This document shows, piece after piece, positions 10,077 through 22,472 of a stretch of 64,000 nucleotides of DNA. The DNA is taken from positions 22,554,283 through 22,618,282 of the forward strand of contig NC_063156.1 in the NCBI RefSeq assembly GCF_020921035.1. The letters run 5' to 3'. How positions within the stretch are numbered: position 1 is the stretch's first letter; each line of letters starts with the position of its first letter. The DNA is from Rhodamnia argentea. Lineage: Eukaryota > Streptophyta > Magnoliopsida > Myrtales > Myrtaceae. A program made the position numbers and the translations under genes. The notes under the pieces were generated by a model that made no database searches, was not told the DNA's origin, and saw only the letters and a program-made list of their open reading frames with translations.

Positions 10077-12964
10077 TGTAGCAGCTCATGACTGTAAATT
10101 GAAGAATCGTGTGGTTTTTGCGGAGCAGGATACTGTCACATTCACTCGAGCAACGACGGGCAGAGCTTTGGGCATCACATTATTAGCCCACGAAATGGCG
10201 TGCTCATTGCTCAAGACTTGAAGAGATAAAGAAGATTCCATCCACAGAGCTCTCACGTGGATTAGTTTTGTGAATCTTTTTAACCTTGGAAACATCTACC
10301 TTTGCTGAACGAAGTTAGCCTGCTTTTCTTTTGGTCTTGTACATTGATAATGTATGCAACTTGTGGCTCTGAATGTATAGGAGGAGATATGGAGATTTCC
10401 GCGGCACCATAACTTCCTGAATCATTATAAATACTTTCAGATGATTGCTTCCTTTTGCCCTTCTATTGCCTTGTTCTCTGTAGGAAGGTTGACACTCGAA
10501 TAAAACTGTATTATTCTCATCTAATCTTGTCTTGCCCAAAGAGCTTCCGCCTTTTATGTGGTTAAGCATGGACCAATGCTCAATCGAGAATGCTGCGGAC
10601 ACACAAAAAAAGTGATGCAGTAGTTTGCCGCGAGAGGCTCAGAAAAAGATTCAGATTCTTCGAAATAGAGGGCACTACGCAAATGGAGTCATCCTCCATT
10701 GGCTCCATCTCCGTCATGGATGAAGCAATACTACTCGGGCGGAAAGAAAAGATGGACCAGATGGTGATATGTCCAGCTATCGTCCAACTCCCATTGATGG
10801 CGTAACTCTTGCATTTATCAAATGATCGATATCAACCCAAATAAGTTAGTTTAGTTCTCGAGTGGGGGGATGGAGAAATCGGAGGTTCAATCCCGCGCGG
10901 ACGATATTCATCGATATGAAGTCGCAGCTTTGAACGAATCGAGCTTAATTCATGTAATTCGTGCTCACAAATTTGAGAATGGCCTTTCATTCGGACAGAT
11001 TCATAAGTGACCAGCCTAGCAAGAGAGTAAAAAGTAAAAACGGGGAGAGGCCAGCGTTTCGTGTTTAAGCTCCATGAGCCAAAGGAGTTGCAGAGTAAGG
11101 CATGATTAGGGAACACAAAGATGAAGGTTTCTTTCATAATTTTGCTGGTTTTTGTTGTTCTCTCTTGTTGTTTTCCAATCTTCTGCCAAACATGAACCAC
11201 CCAGATTGTCCTCCTCCTAACATAAAGGAGATGTGACCTGTTGAGTTTGGATAAGACCAACTTAGAATTTCTCCACCTAAATTTCTTTGTGAAGCACTTT
11301 TCATAGTCTGCATTGATTTTTTTCTCTTGCATGTGTGTCCCTCCTTTTCTCAGCCGCAAGAAGACACTCAGATATTTTGTTGCCTGCGAGACGATATGAG
11401 CCACAACTGGGATTTAAGCAAGGGCCATGTTCTGGGTCCCAAACTCAATAAAGTTGCTTCGGATCTTTTTTTTTTTTTTTTTCTTTTGCCTTTGTTCTGT
11501 TGTTCTTTTGCTTCTAGACGATGGCCTTCTCCATCTGACCTCTCTTCCAAGGGACAATTAGCCTTTTATCTTGTCTGCCAAAGCCTAATTTCAGTTGACC
11601 AGCAGCAGAACAAATAGTGTGCAGGTGTCTCAAGCAAGCAACTGGATAAAAGTGGAACAAGAAAAGGGAAAGAGGCTCTTGCCATCCCACTTCTTTTAGC
11701 AGTTTAAGGGGCGTGCATGGCAACTCTTATGCTCTAGAAATCAAACTGTGGAGAGAAGTTAATGTCTATACTTCTACTTATAAGCAGAAGTTGATTTTTC
11801 TACCTCTAGAGAGAATTAATTATTTTTTTTACTTCTTCTAGTGGCTCCCTCCAAAAGTACAGAAATAAAGTTGTGTAACCAAACGAATTTCGATCCAGGA
11901 AGTTGCGTTACCAAACGAATTTCTACTCCAAAATCACTTTTGAAGCAGAAATTCCACTTCAAAAGTGTTGTGATGCACGTTGAGGGCCTCTTTTTCTTCC
12001 CTCTTTTCTTTTCATTTGACTCACTTTTAGTGGAGGAATATTAGAACATCAATAACTTCTTTTCATTTCACAAAAACTTTCTGTGAAAGAGATCTTTTCA
12101 TATGAATATATATATATTCTAATGTTAAAACGATGGGAAATGAGAACATGGTGGTCTGGTTTAATCTATTTCAATAATGATACGAGGTGGTAGGACTTAC
12201 GTTGGAAGAGACGGTGCGGACCTGACGCCCGTTTCTATCCATAAATTTGACCCTGCAACATTATCAGGGTCCAATTCATACTTTAGGTTACAAGGTGCTT
12301 GGCCAAGGAGGAGAGAATCATAAAGTCAAAGAGATAAAAAGTGTGCAATAAAAGCTCAAAAGCTGACCCTGTGGGTCGCGCTTTGGTCATTCACCACACA
12401 AAAAAATTAGGTAAAAGACGCGTGGATGGCGACAAGGCAATATGAGTTGTAGCTTTCCATGGTGCTGCTGCTTCTTCTCCATTTTGGGAACGCATGGAAA
12501 AATTTAGTGCTTCCTCCAACCCAAGAAAGAAAAGCGAGTTTGCGGGTTTGAAAAGCAAAATCTAAAGAAAGAAACTATGTGGGTGAGAAAAGTCCTCACT
12601 TTTCCATCTGAACAAGAAAAAAAAAGTGGGGAAGAAAGCATGGATTTGTCATTTGTTCTTCAAACCCTCCATGAATCTGAAAGGTCCATCATCATGGAAT
12701 TTGTCATTTGTTCAAACCGGAACTTCATGAGCTGGGAACAGCTCATAGTATGATGCAAGTTGGGCAAAATCACAATTAACAATTGCATCTGATTGCATTT
12801 CGACGAGAATTGTAGTTTTCAAATACAGAATGTACACTCGAGACTCTTGAGGATCTTTTACTAAGAAAGGATTTGGATTCCAGAGTCTTGAAACTCCGGC
12901 ATGCCGAACGTATTGGAAACCCGGTTGCACAGTGCAGAAAGGTTTGACCAACGGTATCGCTCAG
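10077..12964. other. Spacer between Dof and HNH genes
   Basis: Convergent 3' regions. It contains the probable Dof 3' UTR (to about 10520), a MITE-like element (11712-11979) and, next to 12965, the probable 3' UTR of the HNH gene. The open frames on both strands are short and unrecognised. Confidence 0.5.
11712..11979. mobile_element. MITE-like element, copy 1
   Basis: The ends are imperfect terminal inverted repeats: CGTGCATGGCAAC at the left and, reversed, CGTGCATCACAAC at the right (11 of 13 matching). The interior is rich in 'cagaaatt', 'acttctact' and 'accaaacgaatttc' blocks. Related blocks occur in opposite orientation at about 31288-31500. No open frame, and no clean target-site duplication found. 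Confidence 0.5.
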
Positions 12965-15900
12965 TCACTGTATTCTGCATCCACCAGAATCATGGTCCCG
13001 GCGAACATTGCCATATGCGGACAATTCAAGAAGATCCATGTCACGGTCTGCTATCAGGACAATGAGCTTTAGTTAACAGAAGGAAGTGGATGAATTGAAA
13101 GTCGATCACTTCGATCCAATTTGTAAATTCTAACGCGACAAAGCATACCTGAAACTCGGCAATAAGAACTTCTCCTGATGAGATCAGCTCTAGAAATCTC
13201 TGTCTGGTTTCCCTTTGAACGATTTACTGTTGCCTACACTATCAAAACAATATTCAGTTTACTTCAAAGAAATGAAGCCTCTTCTCCACCAAAAAACGCA
13301 TGTGAAGAGTAAGAACTCAAAAGAACGCCCAAAAAGGCACTAAAGCAGAAGCCTTTTCCTTTTTGATTTCTCAAAGTGGCCAAAACTTTAAACTTTAAAC
13401 ATATTACTGCACATTGAAATATGAAGTGCAACCAAATGGATTTGGAAAAATAACAATAGCTCCATGCGGCACCATCTGGGAAGATCTTAAGAAATTTGAA
13501 CAGCCAGCCTATGCTTACATAAATGATCAACCATTCGCTAAATAGGTTAGAGCATCAAGAAAGAGGCTAGATGCACAAACCATGCATATGAGGTATCTTG
13601 AAGTCATTAATATATGTATTTGCATATAAAGAGAATAGTGGACAACAAATTACCAAAAAGTGTGAAGGTATACACCTTTGATCTATTGCTCTATGAAACA
13701 ACAACAAAGATGGCTTAAATTTCTGAAATTAGCATCTCTCCTTTCATATGTCGTAGTTAATGTTCAGGTTTCTCCTTTCTTTCAGTCCTTCTCATCATAA
13801 CCTTGAGAAAAGGCTCAAAATATGATTATTATGCCTGATCTCTTCTTGCGAATCAATCTGATTCAAACAACTGAACTTTGTTTTCCGATGGGCTGGGAGG
13901 TCGTCAATCAAAAAAGGATTAAGGACCGTATGGAAAATGGTTAAATTACTGCTTTCATGTCGAGAGTACAGACAGGAAGCTCTCGGTATGGCAAAGACCA
14001 CCAGGCACTTTACGAGGTCATGGCAATAGTTTAGCAATGATGTTGAAAGAGGAGACTATTGTTGGTTGGCTAATTTTGTAATAGGAGGATTGCCAGGTAA
14101 TTACGACAGCTGAAAACCCTGAATGCTCAACGCACTTGCTCATATATTATTTCCATGTTGATCAGAGCAGTTATTACACCATCAAGCAGTGAAAACATCA
14201 AACTTCAGACAGGAATCACATGTACATGCAACAAATAATGCCTGATAGTTATGATCTCTCACGCCTCAGATTAAAGGCCAGTGGCTGGATGACAGATGGA
14301 TCAAACATCTTGCATCATCTTCCATGAGGGTAATCACAATCGGACACTCATTACAAGAGGATTCCTGGAATTCCAGTAAATATTCACTGCTTTTCTTCCT
14401 GTTATGTTCCTCCCTTTTTCGAAAACTAGAGTTACAAGTAAATTTCCAAACAATTATAGCAAAAATAAAGAGATCGTACAAAATTTTTATTATTTTATAA
14501 TTGGGTTAATACCACGAAAAATCCCAAACTAGTACACTTGTGACAAATTTACCTCAAACTACTTTTTTTATCACAAAAAAGTCCAAGCGGGTACACTTGT
14601 GAAAAATTTACCCCAAACTGGTATACCTATGACAAATTTACCCTCCGTTAATTTTAATTAAATCCAATCGTGAGGTTACTAAGTTGGATGACACGTGGTA
14701 ATTAGTAGATATACCATTTTAGGGTTTTTACCCATTATTTGTCACGGGTGTATCAATTTGAGATTTTTCGTGTTATTAACCCAATTTTACGGAGGGTAAA
14801 TTTGTCATAGACGTACCATTTTAGGGTTTTTCGTTGTTAAAAAAATTAGTTTAGGGTAAATTTGTCACGGATATACCGGTTTAGGGTTTTTGGTGGTCAA
14901 AAAAATAATTTGGGGTAAATTTGTCATACGTGTACCGGTTTGAGGTTTTTCAAAAAAATAGTTTGGAGTAAATTTGTCACGGGTGTACCGGTTTGGAGTT
15001 TTTCATGGTATTAACCCTTTATAATTGGCTAAGCATTTGCAGCCAACTTACGAGGAAGCAATGAGAATATACTAACCACAAAATCTTCAAACCTTTTAAA
15101 CTCAAGAGTAGAATGAGAAGGAAAAAAGGGTTCACTAGTGCCAGGCAAATGAACTTACATTAAAATTGAAATCATGTGCTGAAGCATGAAACAAAATAAG
15201 TCATGCACATTTGTATGTATTATCCTATGTACAGGTCTCCACGAAAAATTGCTTAGGCATAAAAACACATAGTAGAGACAGAGATCAAAGAAACTCCTAC
15301 CTATAAAACCCGGCAATTTGGGGTAAATTTGTCACACATGTACCAGTTTGGGGTTTTTCAAAAAAATAGTTTGGGGTAAATTTATTACGGGTGTACCGGT
15401 TTGGAGTTTTTCATGGTATTAACCCTTTATAATTGGCTAAGCATTTGCAGCCAACTTATGAGAAAGCAATGAGAATATACTAACCACAAAATCTTCAAAC
15501 CTTTTAAACTCAAGAGTAGAATGAGAAGGAAAAAAGGGTTCACTAGTGCCAGGCAAATGAACTGACATTAAAATTGAAATCATGTGCTGAAGCATGAAAC
15601 AAAATAAGTCATGCACAATTGTATGTATTATCCCATGTATAGGTCTCCACGAAAAATTGCTTAGGCATAGAAACACATAGTAGAGACAGAGATCAAAGAA
15701 ACTCCTACCTGTAAAACCTGGCAATTTTCCAACGTGCTTTTCCCTCCCTGTAAATCGGAGGACAGTCCTATTAATCCCAAGTTAGAGACAAAAGTGATTT
15801 GAAAAGAACAGCATAAGTCTAGCCATATAACTGACAAAGGACACTAAATATCAAGAAATCTAGGCAGCATTTGATGATCTCATCCAACATGCATGAAAAA

Positions 15901-18640
15901 GGTAGAAACATATTTGCAAAGAGATTACGTAGCAGGTAAAGGAGCACTTTACTGTACAAGGGGGAGGTATTGCATTAAAAAGTTCAGCCACTTGTTCTTT
16001 TGGCCAAAAGTTCAAAGTCACGAGTTGACAGATGCAAGATCCAGGTGGCAACATGAACAAACTGGTAATCCATAGTGCACAAGTAACTCACAGAAAACAT
16101 GGGGACAAGCAACAAAGGACGGTTGCATTTCTTCAGATAATATAGGCGCATCAATGTGAACATTCTCGAAATTAAGATATAGAAGGAAGAGGGTGGGGGG
16201 TTGTTGGGAACTCCTGGCAAACGAAAACATCAGCAAAAGGAAATATCACAAGTTAAGAGAGGTGACAGAAAGGCAGTAGCAAAAACCATTGCCATGATCT
16301 TTCCTTTACTAGGGGTAAATTTCAAGACTTCTTACTGATCACAGATCCAATCTTCAAATTTCAATATGTTATGATGACTCATCCAACATTTGTTTGACCA
16401 AGAACCAATTCCTTGAACATTACTCTAGGATGATTCAGAAGTTTTACTCTCTTACCACAGTTTTAGGAAGAGAATAATGAACAGTTGGACCATGTTCAAT
16501 TTCACTGATCAAAAGTTTGATACAGACATTGGAAATATTTGTGTCCCAATGCATCATTTGAAGCTGCGCTTAGCTTATGGATCCACACCAACTTCACAGA
16601 GCCAGAGCCAATCTTCAAATTTCAATATGTTATGATGACTCATCCAACATTTGTTTGACCAAGAACCAATTCCTTGAACATTACTCTAGTATGATTCAGA
16701 AGTTTTACTCTCTTACCACAGTTTTAGGAAGAGAATAATGAACAGTTGGACCATGTTCAATTTCACTGATCAAAAGTTTGATACAGACATTGGAAATATT
16801 TGTGTCCCAATGCATCATTTGAAGCTGCGCTCAGCTTATGGATCCACACCAACTTCACAGAGCCAGAGCCAATCTTCAAATTTCAATATGTTATGATGAC
16901 TCATCCAACATTTGTTTGACCAAGAACCAATTCCTTGAACATTACTCTAGTATGATTCAGAAGTTTTACTCTCTTACCACAGTTTTAGGAAGAGAATAAT
17001 GAACAGTTGGACCATGTTCAATTTCACTGATCAAAAGTTTGATACAGACATTGGAAATATTTGTGTCCCAATGCATCATTTGAAGCTGCGCTCAGCTTAT
17101 GGATCCACACCAACTTCACAGAGCCAGAGCCAGAGCCAATCTTCAAATTTCAATATGTTATGATGACTCATCCAACATTTGTTTGACCAAGAACCAATTC
17201 CTTGAACATTACTCTAGTATGATTCAGAAGTTTTACTCTCTTACCACAGTTTTCGGAAGAGAATAATGAACAGTTGGACCATGTTCAATTTCACTGATCA
17301 AAAGTTTGATACAGACATTGGAAATATTTGTGTCCCAATGCATCGTTTGAAGCTGCGCTCAGCTTATGGATCCACACCAACTCAATCTGAATACCCTCCC
17401 ACTCCCATAAAACCACCTTCAAATTGACTAAAAACTCATCCTTATTTCTATTGAAGCTAACTGAACCCTCGAACAATAACTAAAGACAAGATCCTGCCTC
17501 CGAGAAGAATATACGAAACCAGCCCTGTTTACATTGCCCAGCCATAAAGTACAAAGCATATACCCCAACTACACAGAGCCTTCGCTCTGCTCCAAACACT
17601 AAAGACCAGGTGACTTTCAAAACCCGTGCCCCGAAATTATTCTCAACAAACAGAACAAAATTGGGTGAAATTCTTATTGTCCAGTGAGGATAAGTCTTGT
17701 ACGAGGATATGAAGCTAGTTCTAGTTTAGTCTCCAATCTACACACATAACATAGCTTCTGCTCCAATTCCAATCAAAAAAGGACATGCGGAAGTACTTCA
17801 TAAAATTTACTTCTATTAACTTAGTGGGCAAGTATTGGCATTTCCAATTTTTAAGAGGAAAAAAAAGAGGCGGCCAACAAAAGCATCTTCTGACATATTC
17901 CACTGAAAATGAAGACCGAAGAATGAATGACAGCCAAAGTGGCCCTGAAGTTGCAGTCGCTTCATTAAGCAGATTTATCTTCGAGAACAGTACGCAACAC
18001 TAAGTAAAGAAGTGTTCTTGATACGTCTCTCTGTTTCACCTTCAATAAAGAACCTCCGCTAACCAAACAAGGCATCAAATTTACCCTAAAATTTCACTCC
18101 ATGTAGAACGCAAAACTTGACTGAGAAGTCCAAACATCGTCAAACCAACGCAATCCTCAAGCCACAACCCAAATTCTCTAAACATAGTCCAAGACAGGAA
18201 GTTTTATGGAACCCTTGTACCTTAGAGTAAGGCACGATGTGATCGTAATCGTGGCAGAGACACCCAGGGCAACCGACGAGCTTGCGGAACACGATGTTCC
18301 CGACGGCGTCGCGACGCCACCTGTCGGGATCACGGCCCTTGAGCCTGTCGGCCTTGTCCCAGCACTGCTGCTTCACGCTGTAAGGGAAGCTCCTGGGGTT
18401 AGGATTAGGGCTCGTGGGGGTCGCGGCTCCGTCGAGCGAGATTTGGAGGCTCTCCAAGAGGAAGGAGGAGGTGTCCTGGAGAGTCTCGAGCTCTTGGTCG
18501 ACGAGAGAGGTTGAGGGGGTGAAAGGGCGGTGAGATGAAGGCAGTGCGGTGGGGGCGGGGGTGGCGGCGCGTGGCGCGGACGGCGAGGACTGGGCAGCGG
18601 CGCGAGGCCTTCGCTTCGAGTGCTTCTTGTTGGGGAACAT
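12965..18640 (-). CDS. HNH endonuclease-domain protein
   Basis: Four exons on the minus strand: 18640-18221, 15747-15709, 13233-13149 and 13047-12965 (TGA 12967-12965), 208 residues, with exact phase closure. The N-terminal third is basic and Ser/Pro/Ala-rich (MFPNKKHSKRRP..). Then comes PYSVKQQCWDKAD and the HNH core: GCPGCLCHDYDHIVPYSK ends exon 1, GGKSTLENCQVLQ is all of the 39 bp exon 2, and ATVNRSKGNQTEISRADLI opens exon 3. This gives the metal and catalytic set Asp-His (YDH), Asn (EN) and Asn (VNRSKGN) plus a Cys pair. Exon 4 ends SAYGNVRR..GGCRIQ. Plant genes of this type are widely conserved, but their nucleic-acid substrate is unknown to me. Introns 1 and 2 are about 2.5 kb each and filled with repeats (see separate entries). 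I start at ATG 18640; upstream in-frame sequence has no ATG. Confidence 0.9.
14502..15017. repeat. Inverted-repeat element in HNH intron 2
   Basis: The left end GGGTTAATACCACGAAAAA and the reversed right end GGGTTAATACCATGAAAAA face each other. Both arms carry multiple 'acaaatttacc..aaact' / 'ggtaaatttgtca' units about 60-70 bp apart. It is non-coding and probably a MITE or foldback element. Its right arm is part of the adjacent 408 bp duplication. Confidence 0.6.
14911..15726. repeat. 408 bp tandem duplication spanning part of HNH exon 2
   Basis: The segment 14911-15318 is followed by a near copy at 15319-15726, differing by a modest number of substitutions. Each copy holds the right arm of the inverted-repeat element, about 290 bp of intron, and the 3' part of HNH exon 2 with its donor. 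The copy at 15709-15747 keeps the whole exon; the other has only about 17 bp of it (15301-15317), followed on the minus strand by an intact decoy donor (GTAGGAG at 15300). Confidence 0.85.
16347..17390. repeat. Tandem repeat, 261 bp x 4, in HNH intron 1
   Basis: Copies start at about 16347, 16608, 16869 and 17136 with 'ccaatcttcaaatttcaata'. The first two steps are 261 bp and the last is 267 because of one extra 'cagagc'. Copies are nearly identical (single-base differences such as aggatgat/agtatgat and cttagc/ctcagc), so the array is young. The fourth copy ends shortly before 17390. Confidence 0.92.
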
Positions 18641-19089
18641 CTCCTTCGCCTTTCTGGGATGAACCAAGCAAAAGCTCGAGAAGAGTGGTCGGAGGTCCTC
18701 TCAGGAGGCTGTCATGGAGCTTCGAGTCACGTGATAAGCCAGTTTCTCTTCTCTTCCCTTCTCTTTGGGAGCATGCTCCACATTATCCAATAGAATCTCT
18801 CTCTCTCCCTCTCCCTCTCTCAGGTGAAACGACATGAGTCTCGAGAGATGACTTGGACGTAGACATGGCCACGGGCTTATTTGGGCCCGGAACCGGTCCG
18901 TGAAAGAATTGGAACTAGCCCGTTGATCGGAACTGTCCTGTGAGGGGTCGGACCGGTTCTGGTTTTAAAAAATTAGGAACCGGCTAAAAAAAAAAATTAG
19001 GAAAAGAGTCGTTGCTCTTTCCCTTCCCCTCGGGCCCCACCCAAGAACCAGTAGTTTACGACCCGTGGTCATGCCTACTTTGACGGCAT

Positions 19090-19766
19090 GCGTTTGGTTC
19101 AGCTTTCAAATGTGTATTGAGTAAATGCGAATGCCCTTAGTTCGAAGAAATTTGGGAGAAATGCAAATTGTTTTTGGTATAAAAAAAATTCATTGTAAAA
19201 TGACTTTGAGTCAAGGAGTGCCTGACAAAATAAAAAATGTTTGCAAAGAGCTTTGGATGTATTTTCCCAAACTTTTTTATTAAAAAATCAAATCCTCTAA
19301 TAAAGGGCTGCTTGTGGCTGACCCCTAGAGAGGGACGCCTGGGTCGTGCGATCCCAAGCGACGAGGCTTGAGGCTGCGTTACCCGGGCGATCGTCACACT
19401 GGGCGCAGCGCAACCTCGGGCGATGATCGCCTTGGTTGCGCAACCTTGCTGGCCTTTCGCAGGCCGGACACGGCCCTCATCAACCGCCTTCAAGAATATG
19501 AACAATAGATCTAGGGTTTTACTTCTTCATAGGGATAAAATTGAATGCTTAGTAAGGTTTTGAATGCATGCAATTGATTGATTTTCGTTAATTGGAGGGC
19601 ATTCAATATTTCGAAAATGCCGAAAGTTTAATGCTAATCTTTCAACCATGTCAAGACCAGCCGTAGCCCTGAAGTCCCTCAAGAATGATCGCCAAACACT
19701 CTAAATTTTTCTCAAGAGGCTTTGGGGCCTCAAAAGACTTTCGAAAATACTGAATCAAACCCACGC
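19090..19766. mobile_element. Possible TIR element with GC-rich core
   Basis: The left end reads CGTTTGGTTCAG and the reversed right end CGTGGGTTTGATTCAG, imperfect terminal inverted repeats about 675 bp apart. The centre (19300-19490) is strikingly GC-rich compared with the AT-rich arms, as if a different sequence had been captured. No transposase frame. Weakly supported. Confidence 0.3.
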
Positions 19767-20310
19767 TAAAGTTTGACTTGGCCACACTTTCCACGAGAAT
19801 GATAAAGAAATGGACGTGACTATGACGCGTTATGACCGGGATTGACCCGTGAAGGATCGTAGAAGGGCCGGCCCTTAGTGAAAGGTGACCTTGAGTTTAG
19901 GACAAGGCGAATGAACTTCCTGGAAAAGCAAAAGACTTTTTTTTTCCTTTGCTTGTGATTTGCACCAGTCCACCCTCAAGTCTTTGTCCGACCCTCTTGT
20001 GAAGGCAAAGCCAAACGATAAAATAAAAGAACCCATTAAAGTTATTCTATCAATTCACTTCATGGGGCATTGGCCTGCACTCGATTCTAAATTCTGCAGC
20101 AAAGACAATTGTGTGTTCCCACGCACTCAGGCGAAAAAAAATGTTCCCTATTCCAAGTTTCAATTTGGGAGAAACTACCGAGAGAATTGATTGCAATTGC
20201 AATTGCAAGCTGCAACCCACCCGGAAGACCAGCTCAACGTGTTTTGCAATCTGGTAAAGTACCAGGAAACTCTGGTTTGTTCGGTACATGGTATCTTCAA
20301 GAACAAGAAT

Positions 20311-20339
20311 AGAGAGAGAGAGAGAGAGAGAGAGAGAGC
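20311..20339. repeat. (AG)n microsatellite
   Basis: About 14 uninterrupted AG units, lying just upstream of the probable TATA box of the calmodulin-like gene. Confidence 0.95.
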
Positions 20340-20366
20340 ACATTGAATTGTAGGACGGGGGAAAAG

Positions 20367-20376
20367 TTATAAAGAT
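20367..20376 (+). promoter_or_regulatory. Possible TATA box of the calmodulin-like gene
   Basis: TTATAAAGAT lies about 225 bp before the chosen start codon. It would give a leader of roughly 190 nt. Position and match are reasonable, but no start site can be proven. Confidence 0.35.
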
Positions 20377-20593
20377 ATCTCAGCTTTGGTGGAGTCTTTC
20401 GTGAAGGAGGAACCGCATTTTCTTCCACAATTTCCACGACGAATCTGCTCGAAGTCTCTCTTTTTAGCTTGCTACATATACTTGGGAGCTGTTGGTGTTC
20501 AAATCGTGGCATCCCCAAACTGAAGTCTTTTCTTTATTCTTTCTTTGCTCTGTTTCTTCAGGTTTTGCTCTTACCCTGATTGCCGAGTTTACA

Positions 20594-21214
20594 ATGGAGC
20601 AAGCACTGGCAATAAAATCTAATACCGTCTTCTCCCTCATTGCCATGGTCATAGCACTAGTGATTCTCGACTTAGAGATGTTGCTTCGTGCCTTGTACTC
20701 GGACTTCAGACACTGGGTCAAGACTTTGGGTGATGTGCACTCAATGGTGAGCAAGTGTTTCGGCTGCCACGGCGAGAACCGAAATGCAGAGGTTCCGGCT
20801 CGTCAAGCTCCGACCGCTCCAATCTGCGCCACTCGTGAAACAGTGGACCACACGGAGCTGTCGAGACGGGAAGTGGAGACCGCGATGGCGAGGCTGGGGA
20901 TCTTCGGGAACCTGGGTGGCGACGATGACCGTGGCGAGGTTCCAGAGAGAATAGGGGTCAGGGAAATTGCGGCTCTTTTCGAGGAGGAAGGGCCAAGCCT
21001 GGAGGAAGTGAAGGAGGCATTCTGCGTGTTCGATGGGAACTGTGATGGGTACATTGATGCCGGAGAGCTGGCCGATGTGCTCCATAAGTTGGGCCTTGAG
21101 CAGCTCTGCGACGTCGATTGCAGGAGTTTGATTCGGGCCTTTGACGACAATGGGGATGGACTGATTGACTTCAGAGAATTCAAAAGAATAGTAGAGAAAA
21201 GCTTCTCTCAATGA
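20594..21214 (+). CDS. Calmodulin-like protein with N-terminal membrane anchor (CML45-47 type)
   Basis: Single exon, 206 residues. The ATG at 20594 is the first in the open frame. An N-terminal hydrophobic segment (SLIAMVIALVILDLEMLL, residues about 14-31) should anchor it in a membrane with the calcium-binding part outside the bilayer. The C-terminal half has two canonical EF-hands: DGNCDGYIDAGE and DDNGDGLIDFRE, each with Asp at loop positions 1, 5 and 9, Asn at 3 and Glu at 12. A degenerate pair precedes them (VREIAALFEEEG). This layout of hydrophobic N-terminus plus one functional EF-hand pair matches CML45/46/47-like calcium sensors. Role by family: decoding calcium signals, with partners unknown. 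An AATAAA near 21395 is a plausible polyadenylation signal. Confidence 0.9.
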   Translation: MEQALAIKSNTVFSLIAMVIALVILDLEMLLRALYSDFRHWVKTLGDVHSMVSKCFGCHGENRNAEVPARQAPTAPICATRETVDHTELSRREVETAMARLGIFGNLGGDDDRGEVPERIGVREIAALFEEEGPSLEEVKEAFCVFDGNCDGYIDAGELADVLHKLGLEQLCDVDCRSLIRAFDDNGDGLIDFREFKRIVEKSFSQ

Positions 21215-22435
21215 TCAAACAAGGAGGAAGTGGCCCAAAATTCCAGAGGGGTGATCTACTTTTGGTGAAGTATAGCTCTTGGTCACTAAACAACACTTCA
21301 TGAACCCCCCCTCCCCCTTTAAGAATTTTTCTAGTCTTCTTCTATGTCGATATCTATGTTGCTTTGGTAATCGAGTGGCGTTGTCTGACGTTTAAATAAA
21401 GTAAATCTATTCATGAGGTTAAGGGTTTTTCACTTCCATTTCTTGTCTATGTAGCTATGTAAATAGCATGCCCATCAAACCGAAAAAAAGAAAACTTCTA
21501 TGCATTTTTGAAGACTGTGTTTGGTCATCTAGATTTCTAATCAAGATAGGATTGAATAGAAGATGGTATGAAATTCAAGGAATGTTGTTATATCATATCC
21601 ATTGTTTGGTGAAGTTCGTAACAAAGTGGGATATTTTCATATTTTCAAATGTCGCAATTCACCACTAAAAATACTCCAAATTCACAAATAGAATCAACTT
21701 CTAGTAAACAATTTATGATTATTGCACAATCTAAACCTTAAATAGCAACGTAACTCATTGTAGCATTGTGAAGTCACAGTTCAACAAAATATAATTGGGC
21801 TACAGCAACATCAAAGAATAGAACGCCAAATCTAGTAAGAGAGAGAGCATAATCGCTGACCTTTACGATTTAGGAAAGTATACTTATTCGACTCTCTCGC
21901 AGCTTTTATGAAGTTTCAACATGAACCGAAGAGCGGGGGTGTCAACGGGCCGAGTCTTGACCCAGTCCAAAACTAAATAGTGCCAAGCTTGACCAAGCCC
22001 AAACCCTCTTCGAGCTGAGTCGAGTCGGTTTCTTTTTTTTTTTTTTTTTCTTTTTTTGAATCAAAATCACTTAATATGTCCGTCGAATGAAAGAATATAA
22101 AAAATTAAAATGAAAATAAGATAAATTAAAAAGAAAACGGGTGAAAAAAAAGGCTTGAATTGGAGTGGCCCAACCCGACCCGATCCTAACGGTACCAAGC
22201 CGGCCTAAAAGGCCAGAAAATTAGGATGAATTTTCGGGCCGGGTCGAGCCAGCGCAAGCTTTTTTGATACCCCTACCGGAGAGTTAGAGAGGAGAAAAAG
22301 TTGCGACTCCCTTGTTGCTTTTGTAAACATTCGATGTGAACTACAAAGCTATTGAGGGAAAGGAGTTTCGATTCTCTTGTCTTTTTCGTGGGGTTTCAAT
22401 GTGAACCAAAGAGTCACGAAGGGGAAGAAAAAGGA

Positions 22436-22472
22436 GCGCGCGCGCTTGTGTGTGTGTATATATATATATATC
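22436..22472. repeat. Compound (CG)n(TG)n(TA)n microsatellite
   Basis: Consecutive runs of GC, GT and TA dinucleotides, alternating purine-pyrimidine throughout. Confidence 0.9.

Larger units (their letters stand above)
18668..20593. other. Promoter and spacer with repeats
   Basis: Directly upstream of the HNH gene is a CT-rich tract (18795-18822). Around 18870-18990 lies a fragment rich in 'ggaccggttc' and 'ggaaccgg' blocks, with similar composition to 49015-49125. A possible TIR element follows at 19090-19766. The rest is the upstream region of the calmodulin-like gene. Confidence 0.45.

Noticed and set aside
10845-10905. tRNA-like or SINE-like segment with GGTTCAATCCC
   Set aside because: The B-box-like word is present, but no cloverleaf can be folded and no A/T tail or target duplication is seen.
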